From JAABRU01 sp050180235 (GTDB lineage Bacteria > Desulfobacterota > Desulfobacteria > Desulfobacterales > Desulfococcaceae): 64,000 nucleotides of DNA. The number at the start of each line of letters is the position of its first letter. Position 1 is the first letter of the stretch. Positions 44,132 through 53,063 of this stretch are shown in pieces. Under the pieces are notes generated by a model. It worked only from the letters and a program-made list of their open reading frames with translations, was not told the DNA's origin and ran no database searches. Both the position numbers and the translations under genes were made by a program. Location: positions 6,426 through 70,425 of the forward strand of contig JBFXEJ010000018.1 of assembly GCA_050180235.1 (NCBI GenBank). Direction: 5' to 3'.

Positions 44132-47100
44132 ATGAACATTTCTCAGAAAAGCGATATGAAATCCTTTTTTGATCCGACCGTTAAGGCCATCAGCACAGCA
44201 CTGGAACTGCCCGCAGCCATATGGCTTTTTGATGAAGAAAAAAAAGAATTCCGAATTGTCTGCGCTTATGATTTGTCAGATGAGTTTATCCAGGATGCGG
44301 TTGTGAGTGAAGAACGGGCAGTTTCTGTAATAAAGGAGAAATTTGAAAAGCAGAAAAGCCTCATTGTTCCGGATATTCAGAATGCCCCGTTTTGGAGACG
44401 CAAGGCAGAGGCAGAGAAGATGAATCTGAAATCTGCTGTTGCATCCACTCTGCGGATTAAAACGCAGGTTGTGGGCGGGCTGGTTGTTTACATCCCCAAA
44501 GATCAGACGGCTGATTTTAAGAAATTAGAAATAAAAATTGAATCATTCGCTGAACAAACGGTAACTGCACTTTATTTTTATCAGAGACGAAAAGCATTGC
44601 TTGAAATAGGAAATAGATTAGCTTCAGCAATTACCCAGAAAGAATATGATATTTTTGAATTGATTAATGACCTGTCCAAACAATATCTGTATGTAAGAGA
44701 TATATCCATCGCTTTATATTATGAAACAAGAAGGGAAGCTGAATTTGTCTTTGCATATAAAGAAGGACGTTGTGAAGATGTAAAAAATAACAAGGCTTGG
44801 GGGATACGTAAAATAGAAGATGAAGAAAGTAAAACCATAAAAGTCATTCGTTCCAAACATTATTGGCATATTCCAACCCGAAATGAGAAGAAGGATGAGA
44901 CATTAATAAGAACCGGTTCATGGCTTGGTGTCCCAATGATTGCTGGTAATAATGTATTGGGTGTCATAGCAACTTACAATTATGAACAAGATAATTTTTT
45001 CAATGATGATGACATAACTGTATTTCAAACGCTGGCTGATCAGGCTGCAATTGCCATTCATAATATGAGATGCTATAAAACAGAACAAAATCAGAGACAA
45101 TATTCTGATATATTAAGAAAAACGTTTGAAAAAATTGAGATCACAAAAGATCGGCACATTTTATGCGCTCAAATAGTTGAGCAGTTATCTGAAATTGTTA
45201 AATTTGATTTTGCATCTATTGAACTCATCAGAGACGATAAAATCTTACTATATGCCCATAGAGGTAATTCATATTTCTATTCAGAAAATACTGGAAAAAC
45301 TTTTGAACGATTTAACATCAATAAGGATGAAAAAATAATCATTTCTAACAAAAATGATTATTTTCGCAAAATCATTCTTGCTTTACGTAATTCTGGAAAA
45401 AATCTGATTGGTATGTTAAATATCATCTGTTCTGTAGAAGAAACAGAAAAAAATCTTGATCTGCTAAAACAATTTGCAAACCAAGTCTCAGCAAAGCTAT
45501 TGGAAAATGATATTTTTTTGAAAGAAAAAATTAAAGCATTACTCGATATTGGAATGAAATTGAATGTTGGATTTCAGCTTAGTGAGGAAGAAATATATTC
45601 CCTGATACTAGAACATGTTACAGAAAAATTGGGATTAAAAAATTTTTTCATTGCCTTATATGATATAGAGCATAATGCAATTGAATTTAAAATTGCATCT
45701 TCAAGTGGTCGGAAAGTATCAGTTAATTCCAATCATGGATTTAAAAACAGGAAGTTTGGAGATGAGAAAATTGAGAATGTTATTATGACAAATGAGTATT
45801 TATTGCTTAACTCCCTTGAAGAATTAGAAAATTTTGGTGTTAATATTGGTAATAAAACTGCGAAATCATGGCTTGGTGTGCCAATGCGATTTGGTGGAAA
45901 AGTGATAGGTGTTATGGGAAGTTATCATGATAAAGAGAATTATTTTGAAAATGAAGATGTCGGTATGCTTCAAGGGATAGCGAATTATTTTGTTATTGCT
46001 ATTGAGAACATACGCTTAAAAGATAATAGAATTAAATCACTTAAAAGTATTACCAAGCTTATCACTGTTTCCTCTGACATAGATAAAATTAGCAATCATA
46101 TTTTGTTAATACTGAACAATATGATGAAAAAAGGCTGTTTAAGTGATATTCTATTGTTGGATAATAATTCGAATACACTTAAAATAAAATGGCTTAAGGG
46201 TACTTTTGCCGCAAAAGATATTAATGTGCAAATCAAAATAGGTGAAGGCATTACTGGTTGGGTTGCTGAACATAAAGAACCTTTGTATATCCCAAATGTA
46301 AGGAAAGATAAAAGATATATTGAAGTACATAGAAATATAAATTCAGAAATAGCTGTCCCTTTGATTGAAGGAGATAATTTGATAGGTGTTTTAAATGTTG
46401 AACATGATGAAATAGAAGCATTTACTGAAGATGATTTTGAATTATCAAAAGTGATAGGCAATATAGCAGCGATAGCTATCAATAATGCAAAATTATATGA
46501 CCGTATTACCAAAGACCAGAATCTGTTGCGCACATTGATAGACAATATCCCTGATCATGTCTATATTAAAAATACTGACAGCAGATTTCTGAATGCAAAC
46601 AAAAAAATGCTGAAATCATTTGTCTTGAAAACAGTGAATGAGATAATTGGAAAAAATGATTTCGATTTTTTCCCAAAAAAAGATGCGGAAGAATATTTTA
46701 AGGAAGAGCAAACTGTTATTAATTCGGATCAGCCGATATGCCAGAAAGAGTATCAAAAAGAGGATAAATGGTTTTTGGTAACCAAAGTTCCTTTTAAAGA
46801 TGAAAAAGGTAAAATTTTAGGGATTGTTGGTATTAACAGAGATATTACAAAAAGGAAAAAAAATCGGGAAAAAATAGACAACCTGGTTCTTCAGCAAAAA
46901 GTGCTGATCGATCTGGCGCAGAATTTGACATCTTCCATTCAATTGACAGAAGACGATATTTTTAACATTATTCGGGAAAAAAGTCTTGGTTTGTTAATGG
47001 AAATGAATAACATGTTCATCGGCCTGTATGATGAACAAACTGATCTGATTCATTTCCCTCTGGCTTTTAAAGATGGAAAACCAACCAAGATTATGGAAGG

Positions 47101-48142
47101 TGAAGAACGAAAGAAAAGTGGAAAAAAAGGGAGAACAGAATATATTATTGAAACAAAAAAATCTATGTTCTGTGAGACAAAAGAGCAGGCAAAAGAATGG
47201 TATAAGCAAGCCGGCCATGGGGAATTCATGGGAGATGAACTGGCTTCTTTTATCGGTGTACCCATGATGACAGGCGACAAAGTGCTGGGCGTGGTTGCCA
47301 CCTATCACCCCACCAAAGACTATGTTTACAGCAAAGATGATCTTGAAATTCTTCAGACAATGGCAAACATAGCAGCTATTGCTTTGCAGAATGCAAGACT
47401 TGTCACTGATTTAAGAGATGCTCAGGCTCATATTGCAGACCGGGAAAGTGAACTTGTCAAGAGCGGTCTTGCTATGGACTTTATCCATAAAATGAATAAT
47501 ATTGCCGGAACAATTTCTCCGTGGATTTCATTGATTAAACGGAGACTTGATAAAACAACAGACCCTAAAATTTTTGAATATCTGGAGAAGGTAAAACGGG
47601 ATACAACCCTCATGCTTAAAGAAGCAAATGATCTGAAAAACCTCCGGCCTCTTCCGGGATCTCCATATATAAAAGAGGCTATTAATATGGAAGAGCTTAC
47701 CGGATCTATTATCGGTCAGCTTGAAATGCTCTATCCACCTGAAATTAAATTTAATTTTAAATATGAAAAAAATATGTTGCAAGTTCGTGGCATCAAAGAC
47801 CATCTCTCTACAGCTATATACAGTATAATGCAAAACGGCATCAACGCTATTTCAGGTAAAGGGACAATGGTAATTCATATGAAAAATTTGGTTCAGAACA
47901 AAGAACATTATGTTGAAATGCATATTTCTGATACAGGCTGCGGTATTCCGAAGGATAAAATCAATAGTGTTTTTGAATATGGCATAAGCTTATGGCAGGA
48001 TAAAAAAGGGACTGGTTACGGACTGTGGCGGGCGAGAAGTATTATTCAAAGTATGAAAGGAAGCATTCAGATTATCCGCACTGAACCTGGAAAAGGCACA
48101 GAATTTATGATTCGGTTGCCTGCTGTGGAAAATAGTAAATGA
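44132..48142 (+). CDS. Cytoplasmic multi-GAF/PAS histidine kinase
   Basis: In this 1336-residue protein without membrane helices, six GAF-like domains are visible (about 8-160, 165-325, 330-470, 470-635, 636-795, 912-1105), the repeated landmark being SWLGVPM or AVPL followed by VLGVI; a PAS domain lies at about 796-910 (DHVYIKNTDSRFLNANKKM, ending GINRDITKRKK). The kinase core starts near 1106: His1119 in DFIHKMNN is the probable phosphoacceptor, then an N-box NGINAISGKG, ISDTGCGIPKDK and GTGYGLW. The following genes are a receiver, a pseudo-receiver and a GHKL-TIR fusion whose ATPase is clearly related. The middle of the gene is visibly AT-richer than its ends. Confidence 0.9.
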   Translation: MNISQKSDMKSFFDPTVKAISTALELPAAIWLFDEEKKEFRIVCAYDLSDEFIQDAVVSEERAVSVIKEKFEKQKSLIVPDIQNAPFWRRKAEAEKMNLKSAVASTLRIKTQVVGGLVVYIPKDQTADFKKLEIKIESFAEQTVTALYFYQRRKALLEIGNRLASAITQKEYDIFELINDLSKQYLYVRDISIALYYETRREAEFVFAYKEGRCEDVKNNKAWGIRKIEDEESKTIKVIRSKHYWHIPTRNEKKDETLIRTGSWLGVPMIAGNNVLGVIATYNYEQDNFFNDDDITVFQTLADQAAIAIHNMRCYKTEQNQRQYSDILRKTFEKIEITKDRHILCAQIVEQLSEIVKFDFASIELIRDDKILLYAHRGNSYFYSENTGKTFERFNINKDEKIIISNKNDYFRKIILALRNSGKNLIGMLNIICSVEETEKNLDLLKQFANQVSAKLLENDIFLKEKIKALLDIGMKLNVGFQLSEEEIYSLILEHVTEKLGLKNFFIALYDIEHNAIEFKIASSSGRKVSVNSNHGFKNRKFGDEKIENVIMTNEYLLLNSLEELENFGVNIGNKTAKSWLGVPMRFGGKVIGVMGSYHDKENYFENEDVGMLQGIANYFVIAIENIRLKDNRIKSLKSITKLITVSSDIDKISNHILLILNNMMKKGCLSDILLLDNNSNTLKIKWLKGTFAAKDINVQIKIGEGITGWVAEHKEPLYIPNVRKDKRYIEVHRNINSEIAVPLIEGDNLIGVLNVEHDEIEAFTEDDFELSKVIGNIAAIAINNAKLYDRITKDQNLLRTLIDNIPDHVYIKNTDSRFLNANKKMLKSFVLKTVNEIIGKNDFDFFPKKDAEEYFKEEQTVINSDQPICQKEYQKEDKWFLVTKVPFKDEKGKILGIVGINRDITKRKKNREKIDNLVLQQKVLIDLAQNLTSSIQLTEDDIFNIIREKSLGLLMEMNNMFIGLYDEQTDLIHFPLAFKDGKPTKIMEGEERKKSGKKGRTEYIIETKKSMFCETKEQAKEWYKQAGHGEFMGDELASFIGVPMMTGDKVLGVVATYHPTKDYVYSKDDLEILQTMANIAAIALQNARLVTDLRDAQAHIADRESELVKSGLAMDFIHKMNNIAGTISPWISLIKRRLDKTTDPKIFEYLEKVKRDTTLMLKEANDLKNLRPLPGSPYIKEAINMEELTGSIIGQLEMLYPPEIKFNFKYEKNMLQVRGIKDHLSTAIYSIMQNGINAISGKGTMVIHMKNLVQNKEHYVEMHISDTGCGIPKDKINSVFEYGISLWQDKKGTGYGLWRARSIIQSMKGSIQIIRTEPGKGTEFMIRLPAVENSK

Positions 48143-48235
48143 ATATGGAATATTAGATAAGACAAACCATAATATATATGTTCAGATTGTATGTAATTTT
48201 TTGTCGAATTTACAATTTTATTTAGGAGGTTAAGG

Positions 48236-48652
48236 ATGCAAAACGGAACAGGTGTACGAAAAGGGAAAATCCTTGTTGTAGATGATCAGCAGGGCTGGCA
48301 GGAATTACTGGAAGATATTCTGACGCAAAAGGGGTATAAAGTGAAAAAAGCGGATAATCTGAAAAATGCCAGAGATTTATTAAAAACTGAAAAATTTGAT
48401 ATTGCTGTTTTAGACATGCGTTTAGTTGATGCTTCATCCTATAATATCGATGGTATGCGGGTATTAAAAGAAGCGAAAAAACTGCAACCTACTATTAAAG
48501 CTATCATCTTAACTGGTTATTCTGATAAAGAGCAAAAAGACAGGGCTAGAGATTTCTACGGTGCGGATGGTTATTATGAAAAAGCACCGGATGGCAATCC
48601 TTTCGATATCGATAAATTCATTCAGATTATATCTGATTTGCCGAAGTCGTGA
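48236..48652 (+). CDS. Single-domain response regulator
   Basis: This 138-residue receiver domain keeps all key residues: Asp16 and Asp17 (VVDDQQ), phosphoacceptor Asp60 (VLDMRL), Thr93 (ILTGY) and Lys116. There is no output domain, so it may act by binding a partner, or relay phosphate. AGGAGG lies upstream of ATG 48236. It is the natural partner of the multi-GAF kinase 94 bases upstream. Confidence 0.93.
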   Translation: MQNGTGVRKGKILVVDDQQGWQELLEDILTQKGYKVKKADNLKNARDLLKTEKFDIAVLDMRLVDASSYNIDGMRVLKEAKKLQPTIKAIILTGYSDKEQKDRARDFYGADGYYEKAPDGNPFDIDKFIQIISDLPKS

Positions 48653-48696
48653 TAGCTATCTTTTGATTTATCATCAATAATACATGAGAGGAAGTT

Positions 48697-49266
48697 ATGT
48701 TTGCTAATACTGATTGTGTTCATTATCAAGTGCAATTGCATCAACTATTTTATAATATTATTGATTTGTTGTTTATAAATCTTGATGAACTGATGTCTAT
48801 TATCCTTCAGACTAGTCAGGATATTCCTTCTTCTGGAAAAATTATTGAAAAATATGAAATACAACCAACTAATCTTTTGTCAAATAGCAAAAAACAGAAA
48901 TATGATTTGCTTTTGATTGATTATAATCCAAGTTGGAGAGAAATTTTTATAGAAGCATTGGAAGATGATGGGGTCACTTATGAAACAGCTTCTGATTATG
49001 AAGAAATTATAGATAAAATCGAAACAAAACAGTATAGTGCAATTTGTCTGAGTATTTCAGATAACTGGTTTAATATCTTATCAATGATAAACAATAACTA
49101 TCCTCAAATACCGATTATATTGATAAGCAATAATCTGTCTGAAACAAATATTCATAATATTCGAAAGAGATATAATATTAAAGGAATAATTTTTAAGACC
49201 GGAGAAAACAGTTATTATGATTTTGTTTCTGATATTAAAAAAATTTTAATAAAAATAATTGGTTAA
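48697..49266 (+). CDS. Pseudo-receiver protein
   Basis: A 189-residue protein. Residues 1-65 are an extension of unknown function; about 68-187 is a receiver-like fold. Compared with the preceding regulator, LLLIDYNPSWREIF parallels LVVDDQQGWQELL, but the acidic pair is reduced to Asp75 and the phosphoacceptor position is Ser119 in ICLSIS. Ser144 (ILISNN) and Lys167 remain. It therefore should not be phosphorylated in the usual way and may be a constitutive binding module. It is AT-rich and lies between the regulator and the GHKL-TIR gene. Confidence 0.8.
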   Translation: MFANTDCVHYQVQLHQLFYNIIDLLFINLDELMSIILQTSQDIPSSGKIIEKYEIQPTNLLSNSKKQKYDLLLIDYNPSWREIFIEALEDDGVTYETASDYEEIIDKIETKQYSAICLSISDNWFNILSMINNNYPQIPIILISNNLSETNIHNIRKRYNIKGIIFKTGENSYYDFVSDIKKILIKIIG

Positions 49267-49284
49267 ATTTTAAGGAATAAGAAT

Positions 49285-50457
49285 ATGAAAAATAATATAG
49301 ATGAATTACTCAAATGTGTTTATGAAGATGAAGATAGAAATATTAACAAAATTATTGACCGCTGCTGTGAAAAAGTTGCCAATATTCCGGCATACATCCA
49401 ATTAATGAAAGGATATGTAAATTCGGAATGCAAGGGGAAAGATAAAATTATTAGTTATTTGGATTCAATAGATATTAATATTAAAAAAGTTCTCAAATTA
49501 AGAATGCCAGAATTTGTTGATATTGAGTGTCAAATCAGCTCTATTTTGGGACAATTTAGGGAGGTTGACCTTAGTTTATTTAATTTTATATCAGAATTAT
49601 CATCATCATATGATTGTAACGTAAAAACTCTTTTTTTTGATGCTGTTTATGAAATTATTAAAAATGCTGTGAATTCAATTTCAGGTAAAGGGAAAATAGA
49701 TGTTCAATTAAATACAATATGTAAAAATAATACAAAATATATCAAAATAAGTATCTCTGATACAGGATGTGGTATTCCTAAAGATAAACATAACTCTATA
49801 TTTGATCCTGGCACAACTTATTGGGCTAACAGCAAATGTGCTGGAAGTAAAGGAATTGGTCTTTGGAAAGCATGCCATATTATTCAGAAACTTGATGGAT
49901 ATATTGGAGTGCAAAGTAAAATAGGAAAAGGTTCTACTTTTATAATTGAAGTTCCGTTAAGACAAGATAATTTTATCTGTAAAAATATCAAAACCCAAAA
50001 AGGGAAAAGACAAAAAAAGAAAAAAGAAATTCATGTAATGCAGAATGAAACAATTCAAATAAAAGTTTTCATCAGCTATGCCAATGAAGATTATCAGATT
50101 GCCAAAAGACTTTATGATCATTTTAAAAAATGTACAGGTATAGTACCGTGGTTAGATCGGGAAGACCTTCTTCCCGGTCAGAATTGGAGAGAAACCATAC
50201 CCCGCATTATCAGAGAATCATCCTATTTTTTATTATTAATTTCAAAGAATTCTGTTTCAAAAAAGGGGTTTGTTCAAAAAGAACAGAAAATTGCTTTGGA
50301 ATTGCTTGATGAATTCCCTTCAGATGAATTTTTTATTATTCCGGCAAGACTTGATAACACCGAACCCATTGATGAAAAACTCAGAAATCTTCACTGGGCT
50401 GATCTTTCTGATTATGAAAAAGGATTTCAGCAAATTTTGAAGAGTTTGCAAAAATGA
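49285..50457 (+). CDS. GHKL ATPase-TIR fusion protein
   Basis: In this 390-residue protein, residues 1-115 are helical and align with the dimerisation region of the upstream kinase but lack its His; 116-226 is a GHKL ATPase with N-box NAVNSISGKG (127-136), ISDTGCGIPKDK (157-168), GSKGIGLW (187-194) and GKGSTF (214-219). A basic linker (238-247) leads to a TIR domain (258-390): VFISYANEDY, WLDREDLLPGQNW, LLISKNS and Glu333 as the likely catalytic Glu of NADase TIRs. A TIR effector joined to a kinase-type ATPase in a two-component locus suggests that ATP- or partner-driven change triggers NAD+ cleavage or TIR signalling. Stop overlaps the PIN gene start. Confidence 0.9.
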   Translation: MKNNIDELLKCVYEDEDRNINKIIDRCCEKVANIPAYIQLMKGYVNSECKGKDKIISYLDSIDINIKKVLKLRMPEFVDIECQISSILGQFREVDLSLFNFISELSSSYDCNVKTLFFDAVYEIIKNAVNSISGKGKIDVQLNTICKNNTKYIKISISDTGCGIPKDKHNSIFDPGTTYWANSKCAGSKGIGLWKACHIIQKLDGYIGVQSKIGKGSTFIIEVPLRQDNFICKNIKTQKGKRQKKKKEIHVMQNETIQIKVFISYANEDYQIAKRLYDHFKKCTGIVPWLDREDLLPGQNWRETIPRIIRESSYFLLLISKNSVSKKGFVQKEQKIALELLDEFPSDEFFIIPARLDNTEPIDEKLRNLHWADLSDYEKGFQQILKSLQK

Positions 50458-50979
50458 AAATTTATCTTGATAACTGCTGCTTTAATCGTCTATTTGACAA
50501 TCAGTCATCAATGACAGTAAAACTGGAATCTGATGCAAAGATTTTCATCCAAAATCTGGTAAAACAGGGTCAGGTACAGTTGATATGGTCTTTTATTCTG
50601 GATTTTGAAAACAGCGCAAATCCATATAAAGACAGAAAAGAATGGATTCTTGCATGGGAATTTTATGCAGAAGAAAATATTGCACTGAATAAAAGTATTA
50701 CAGCCCGTGCTGAACATTTTCTGACACTCTCTTTTAAAAAGAAAGATGCAATTCATATTTCCTGTGCCATTGCAGGAAATTGTGAATATTTTATTACCAC
50801 AGACAAAGGCATATTAGACCTCTTGCAAAAGTCAATTTTAATCCAATAAAATCAAAGGTGCAACTCCCAGTTTTGCAAGAGGTCTATTGAACAAAAAACA
50901 TAAAATCAAAGATATTATCATTTTGGATCCGATTGAATTTGTCAGAATATGGGAGAAAAAGAATGCGGACAGACACTGA
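50454..50979 (+). pseudogene. PIN-domain toxin gene, split by MITE C
   Basis: ATG 50454 overlaps the TIR gene stop. The N-terminus MKIYLDNCCFNRLFD carries the first PIN acid (Asp6), then DFENSANPY, KKKDAIHIS and ITTDKG supply the others. The 72-bp element at 50815-50886 cuts the frame; deleting 70 bases (leaving one TA) restores 151 residues ending IIILDPIEFVRIWEKKN and so on to 50979. The present product ends at 50849 with 12 residues encoded by the element, after the last catalytic acid, so partial activity is conceivable. The restored end overlaps the next small gene, its likely antitoxin. Confidence 0.9.
50815..50886. mobile_element. 72-bp MITE C, copy 2 (inside PIN gene)
   Basis: Ends TAGACCTCTTGCAAAA and TTTTGCAAGAGGTCTA with TA at each border. 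Nearly identical to the copy at 14917-14988. Confidence 0.9.
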
Positions 50980-51166
50980 AATCATTTATGATGCGTATAA
51001 CATACTGACTTCATCAATGGATATTCTTGAAATTGAAAGATTCATTATGCTGGTTAAAAGAGATAACTTTGACTACAGTGAATGGCGCAAAGATTTATGG
51101 GAAGATTTGTCCATAGAGGAAATCACCCAAAGAGCAATGGATTTTTCCAGAAACAAACGAAAATAA
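50963..51166 (+). CDS. Small antitoxin-like partner of the PIN protein
   Basis: The 67-residue protein starts MRTDTEIIYDAYNILTSS and includes ERFIMLVKRDNFDYSEWRKDLWEDLSIEEITQRAMDF, a pattern often found directly after PIN genes with the toxin-first order. ATG 50963 overlaps the restored end of the PIN frame by 17 bases, which supports pairing. Function as antitoxin is inferred from context. Confidence 0.7.
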   Translation: MRTDTEIIYDAYNILTSSMDILEIERFIMLVKRDNFDYSEWRKDLWEDLSIEEITQRAMDFSRNKRK

Positions 51167-51174
51167 GGTCTTAT

Positions 51175-51483
51175 ATGAAACATGCCATTTCCAAATCAGA
51201 ATTTAAAGTTCATGTGTTCCGATACTTCCGGGATGTGGAAGAAACAGGAAAAGAAATCATCATCACAGATCGCGGCAAACCTGTTTTAAAACTCATACCT
51301 TATATTGAAAATACCGAAGACATACTGAAATCGCTCCGTAATTCTGTAATAAAATATGACAACCCGACTGATCCGGTGGGAGTGGAGGATTGGGAGACAT
51401 TAAAATCAATAAAACAACAGATTTTTGACAAAAACAGAAAGGAAATTCTTTATGCTCCCCCAGCCCGTACCCTATCTTTCTGA
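51175..51483 (+). CDS. Phd/YefM-type antitoxin
   Basis: The 102-residue protein begins MKHAISKSEFKVHVFRYFRDVEETGKEIIITDRGKPVLKLIPY, a Phd/YefM DNA-binding domain, and has an extended tail. It overlaps the start of the Uma2 gene by 32 bases, and a truncated relative sits at 52096. The tail after about residue 80 (KEILYAPPARTLSF) lies in the overlap and may not be conserved. Partner may be the Uma2-family nuclease-like protein. Confidence 0.8.
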   Translation: MKHAISKSEFKVHVFRYFRDVEETGKEIIITDRGKPVLKLIPYIENTEDILKSLRNSVIKYDNPTDPVGVEDWETLKSIKQQIFDKNRKEILYAPPARTLSF

Positions 51484-52018
51484 AGAAGAATATCTTGAAT
51501 TTGAAAGAAATTCAGAAATAAAACACGAATATTTTGACGGTGAAACCTTTGCCGTGTCCGGCGCGTCCGAAGCGCACAATCTGATTGTTGCCAATGTAAT
51601 CGGGGAACTGGGATCACAGTTGAAAAAAAAGCCCTGCCGGGTTTATCCAAGCCACATGCGAGTGAAAATCGAAAAAACAAAACTTTACACCTATCCTGAT
51701 GTGATGATTGTGTGCGGAAAAGAGATATTTGCTGATGACAAAGAAGACATGCTGCTCAATCCTGATGTGATTGTTGAAGTGCTGTCAGACTCCACAGAAT
51801 CTTATGATCGGGGCAAAAAATTCAGTCATTACCGGCAGCTTGCCTCTCTGAAAGAATATGTGCTGATTTCCCAGAACAGCCGGAAGATAGAAAGATTTTC
51901 AAAAACAGAGACCCGCCAGTGGATATGGGATGATACAGATGACGAGCATCCTGAAATCATTCTGGAATCAGTGGGATGTTCTCTGCATCTTGACGAGGTT
52001 TATGACAAAGTTTTCTGA
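51452..52018 (+). CDS. Uma2 family (DUF820) endonuclease-like protein
   Basis: A 188-residue protein from ATG 51452, which has AAAGGA upstream. EEYLEFERNSEIKHEYFDGETFAVSGASEAHNLI is the family start; YPDVMIVCG and NPDVIVEVLSDSTESYDRGKKFSHYRQLASLKEYVLI contain the PD-(D/E)xK-like Asp and ExxS motifs. Uma2 proteins have a restriction-endonuclease fold but no settled role. Overlap with the antitoxin gene suggests a pair. Confidence 0.88.
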   Translation: MLPQPVPYLSEEEYLEFERNSEIKHEYFDGETFAVSGASEAHNLIVANVIGELGSQLKKKPCRVYPSHMRVKIEKTKLYTYPDVMIVCGKEIFADDKEDMLLNPDVIVEVLSDSTESYDRGKKFSHYRQLASLKEYVLISQNSRKIERFSKTETRQWIWDDTDDEHPEIILESVGCSLHLDEVYDKVF

Positions 52019-52095
52019 GTCCCCTGTCTGAACAGCACACAGATTTTGTCTTTGTCACGAGGATCGCCCAATGCCATTAAATGGAAGAACGAAAT

Positions 52096-52290
52096 ATGAA
52101 ACATGTCATATCCAAATCAGGATGCAGGGTTCATGTGTTCCGGTACTTTCGAAATTTGGAAGAAACAGGAAAACAGATTATATATAATTCAAACAATTTG
52201 GGTGGAACTGGCGGATGCTTCATGTTCATCAGTACATGACACCGGATGCAAAACATCCGAATGACAATTCCACCATCCAAAGCATTTAAC
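52096..52290 (+). pseudogene. Truncated Phd/YefM antitoxin paralogue
   Basis: From ATG 52096 the frame reads MKHVISKSGCRVHVFRYFRN, closely matching the intact antitoxin at 51175, up to about 30 codons (ETGKQII). After that the sequence is unrelated and soon stops. It is probably what remains of a second antitoxin-toxin locus. Confidence 0.7.
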
Positions 52291-52309
52291 TCAGAAAAAG
52301 GAAGATTTG

Positions 52310-52687
52310 ATGGATCAGAAAGAAAAAAGAAGATTTGAACGTATGCAGTTTTCCGGCAGCAACGGTATAGCCGGCATTTTTGTTTCAGAAACACATCCGG
52401 ATCAATCTCTGACAGCAAGTATCATGGATCTGAGCCTGGGCGGCATGGGAATTGTCTTTAAAAAAGATATATCAGGGCTGCTGCATCAGGGGGATGTTCT
52501 TATACTGTCCGAAATCCGGAACATGACATCTCTGGCTTTTATGAAAAACATAAAAATGAAAATCAGATGGACTGTCCGTCAGCCTCCGGAACAGTTTGCC
52601 GCGGGATGTGAATTTGTTGAAATTTCAAAAGATTTTGCAGAAACACTGCAAAAAGTCATGGATTCATGGAAAATCCGGATCATATAG
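52310..52687 (+). CDS. PilZ domain protein
   Basis: A 125-residue protein from ATG 52310. RRFER (residues 7-11) supplies the arginines and DLSLGGMGI (about 42-50) the D/NxSxxG motif that bind cyclic di-GMP; GCEFVEIS is the usual third strand. The whole protein is a single PilZ domain, so it likely acts as a c-di-GMP-responsive adaptor. A diguanylate cyclase gene lies downstream, though broken. Confidence 0.88.
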   Translation: MDQKEKRRFERMQFSGSNGIAGIFVSETHPDQSLTASIMDLSLGGMGIVFKKDISGLLHQGDVLILSEIRNMTSLAFMKNIKMKIRWTVRQPPEQFAAGCEFVEISKDFAETLQKVMDSWKIRII

Positions 52688-52814
52688 GAATTTTCCCTCA
52701 TTCCCATCTCCGGTGCTGAACACACTTCCTGCGGATTCTGTAAAGACAGACAGGATATCCGGTCTGCAATGCCCGTAAGAACGTTTCCATATATTTTCAG
52801 ACATAAATTTTACG

Positions 52815-52850
52815 GAAAACCGGATTTTTCGGAAAAAATCCGGTTTTTTT
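52815..52850. repeat. CCGGATTTTT-type hairpin repeat, copy 2
   Basis: GAAAACCGGATTTTT and AAAAAATCCGGTTTTTTT arms; a possible terminator for the PilZ gene. Confidence 0.65.
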
Positions 52851-52918
52851 AATACACGAAAATTTTCGGTTGAGTATAGTATTTTCATTAACTTTTGTCC
52901 TTTATGAACAGCAGATGC

Positions 52919-52961
52919 AGGTGCAAAAAACCGCTCCGCTTAATTTTTGCACTCCTCCAGC
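52919..52961. repeat. Internal fragment of MITE D
   Basis: It shares GCAAAAAACCGCTCCGCTTA and TTTTTGCACTCCTCC with the elements at 14577 and 24942, but lacks their ends. Confidence 0.6.
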
Positions 52962-53063
52962 CGGTTTTGCAGAGGACAGAAGTTGGTAAAAGAACTATAC
53001 TTATACCGGCAGGAGACCGGTTTTGCAGGTTTCCTGATTTTTGTAACAGAGCAGACACAGCCA

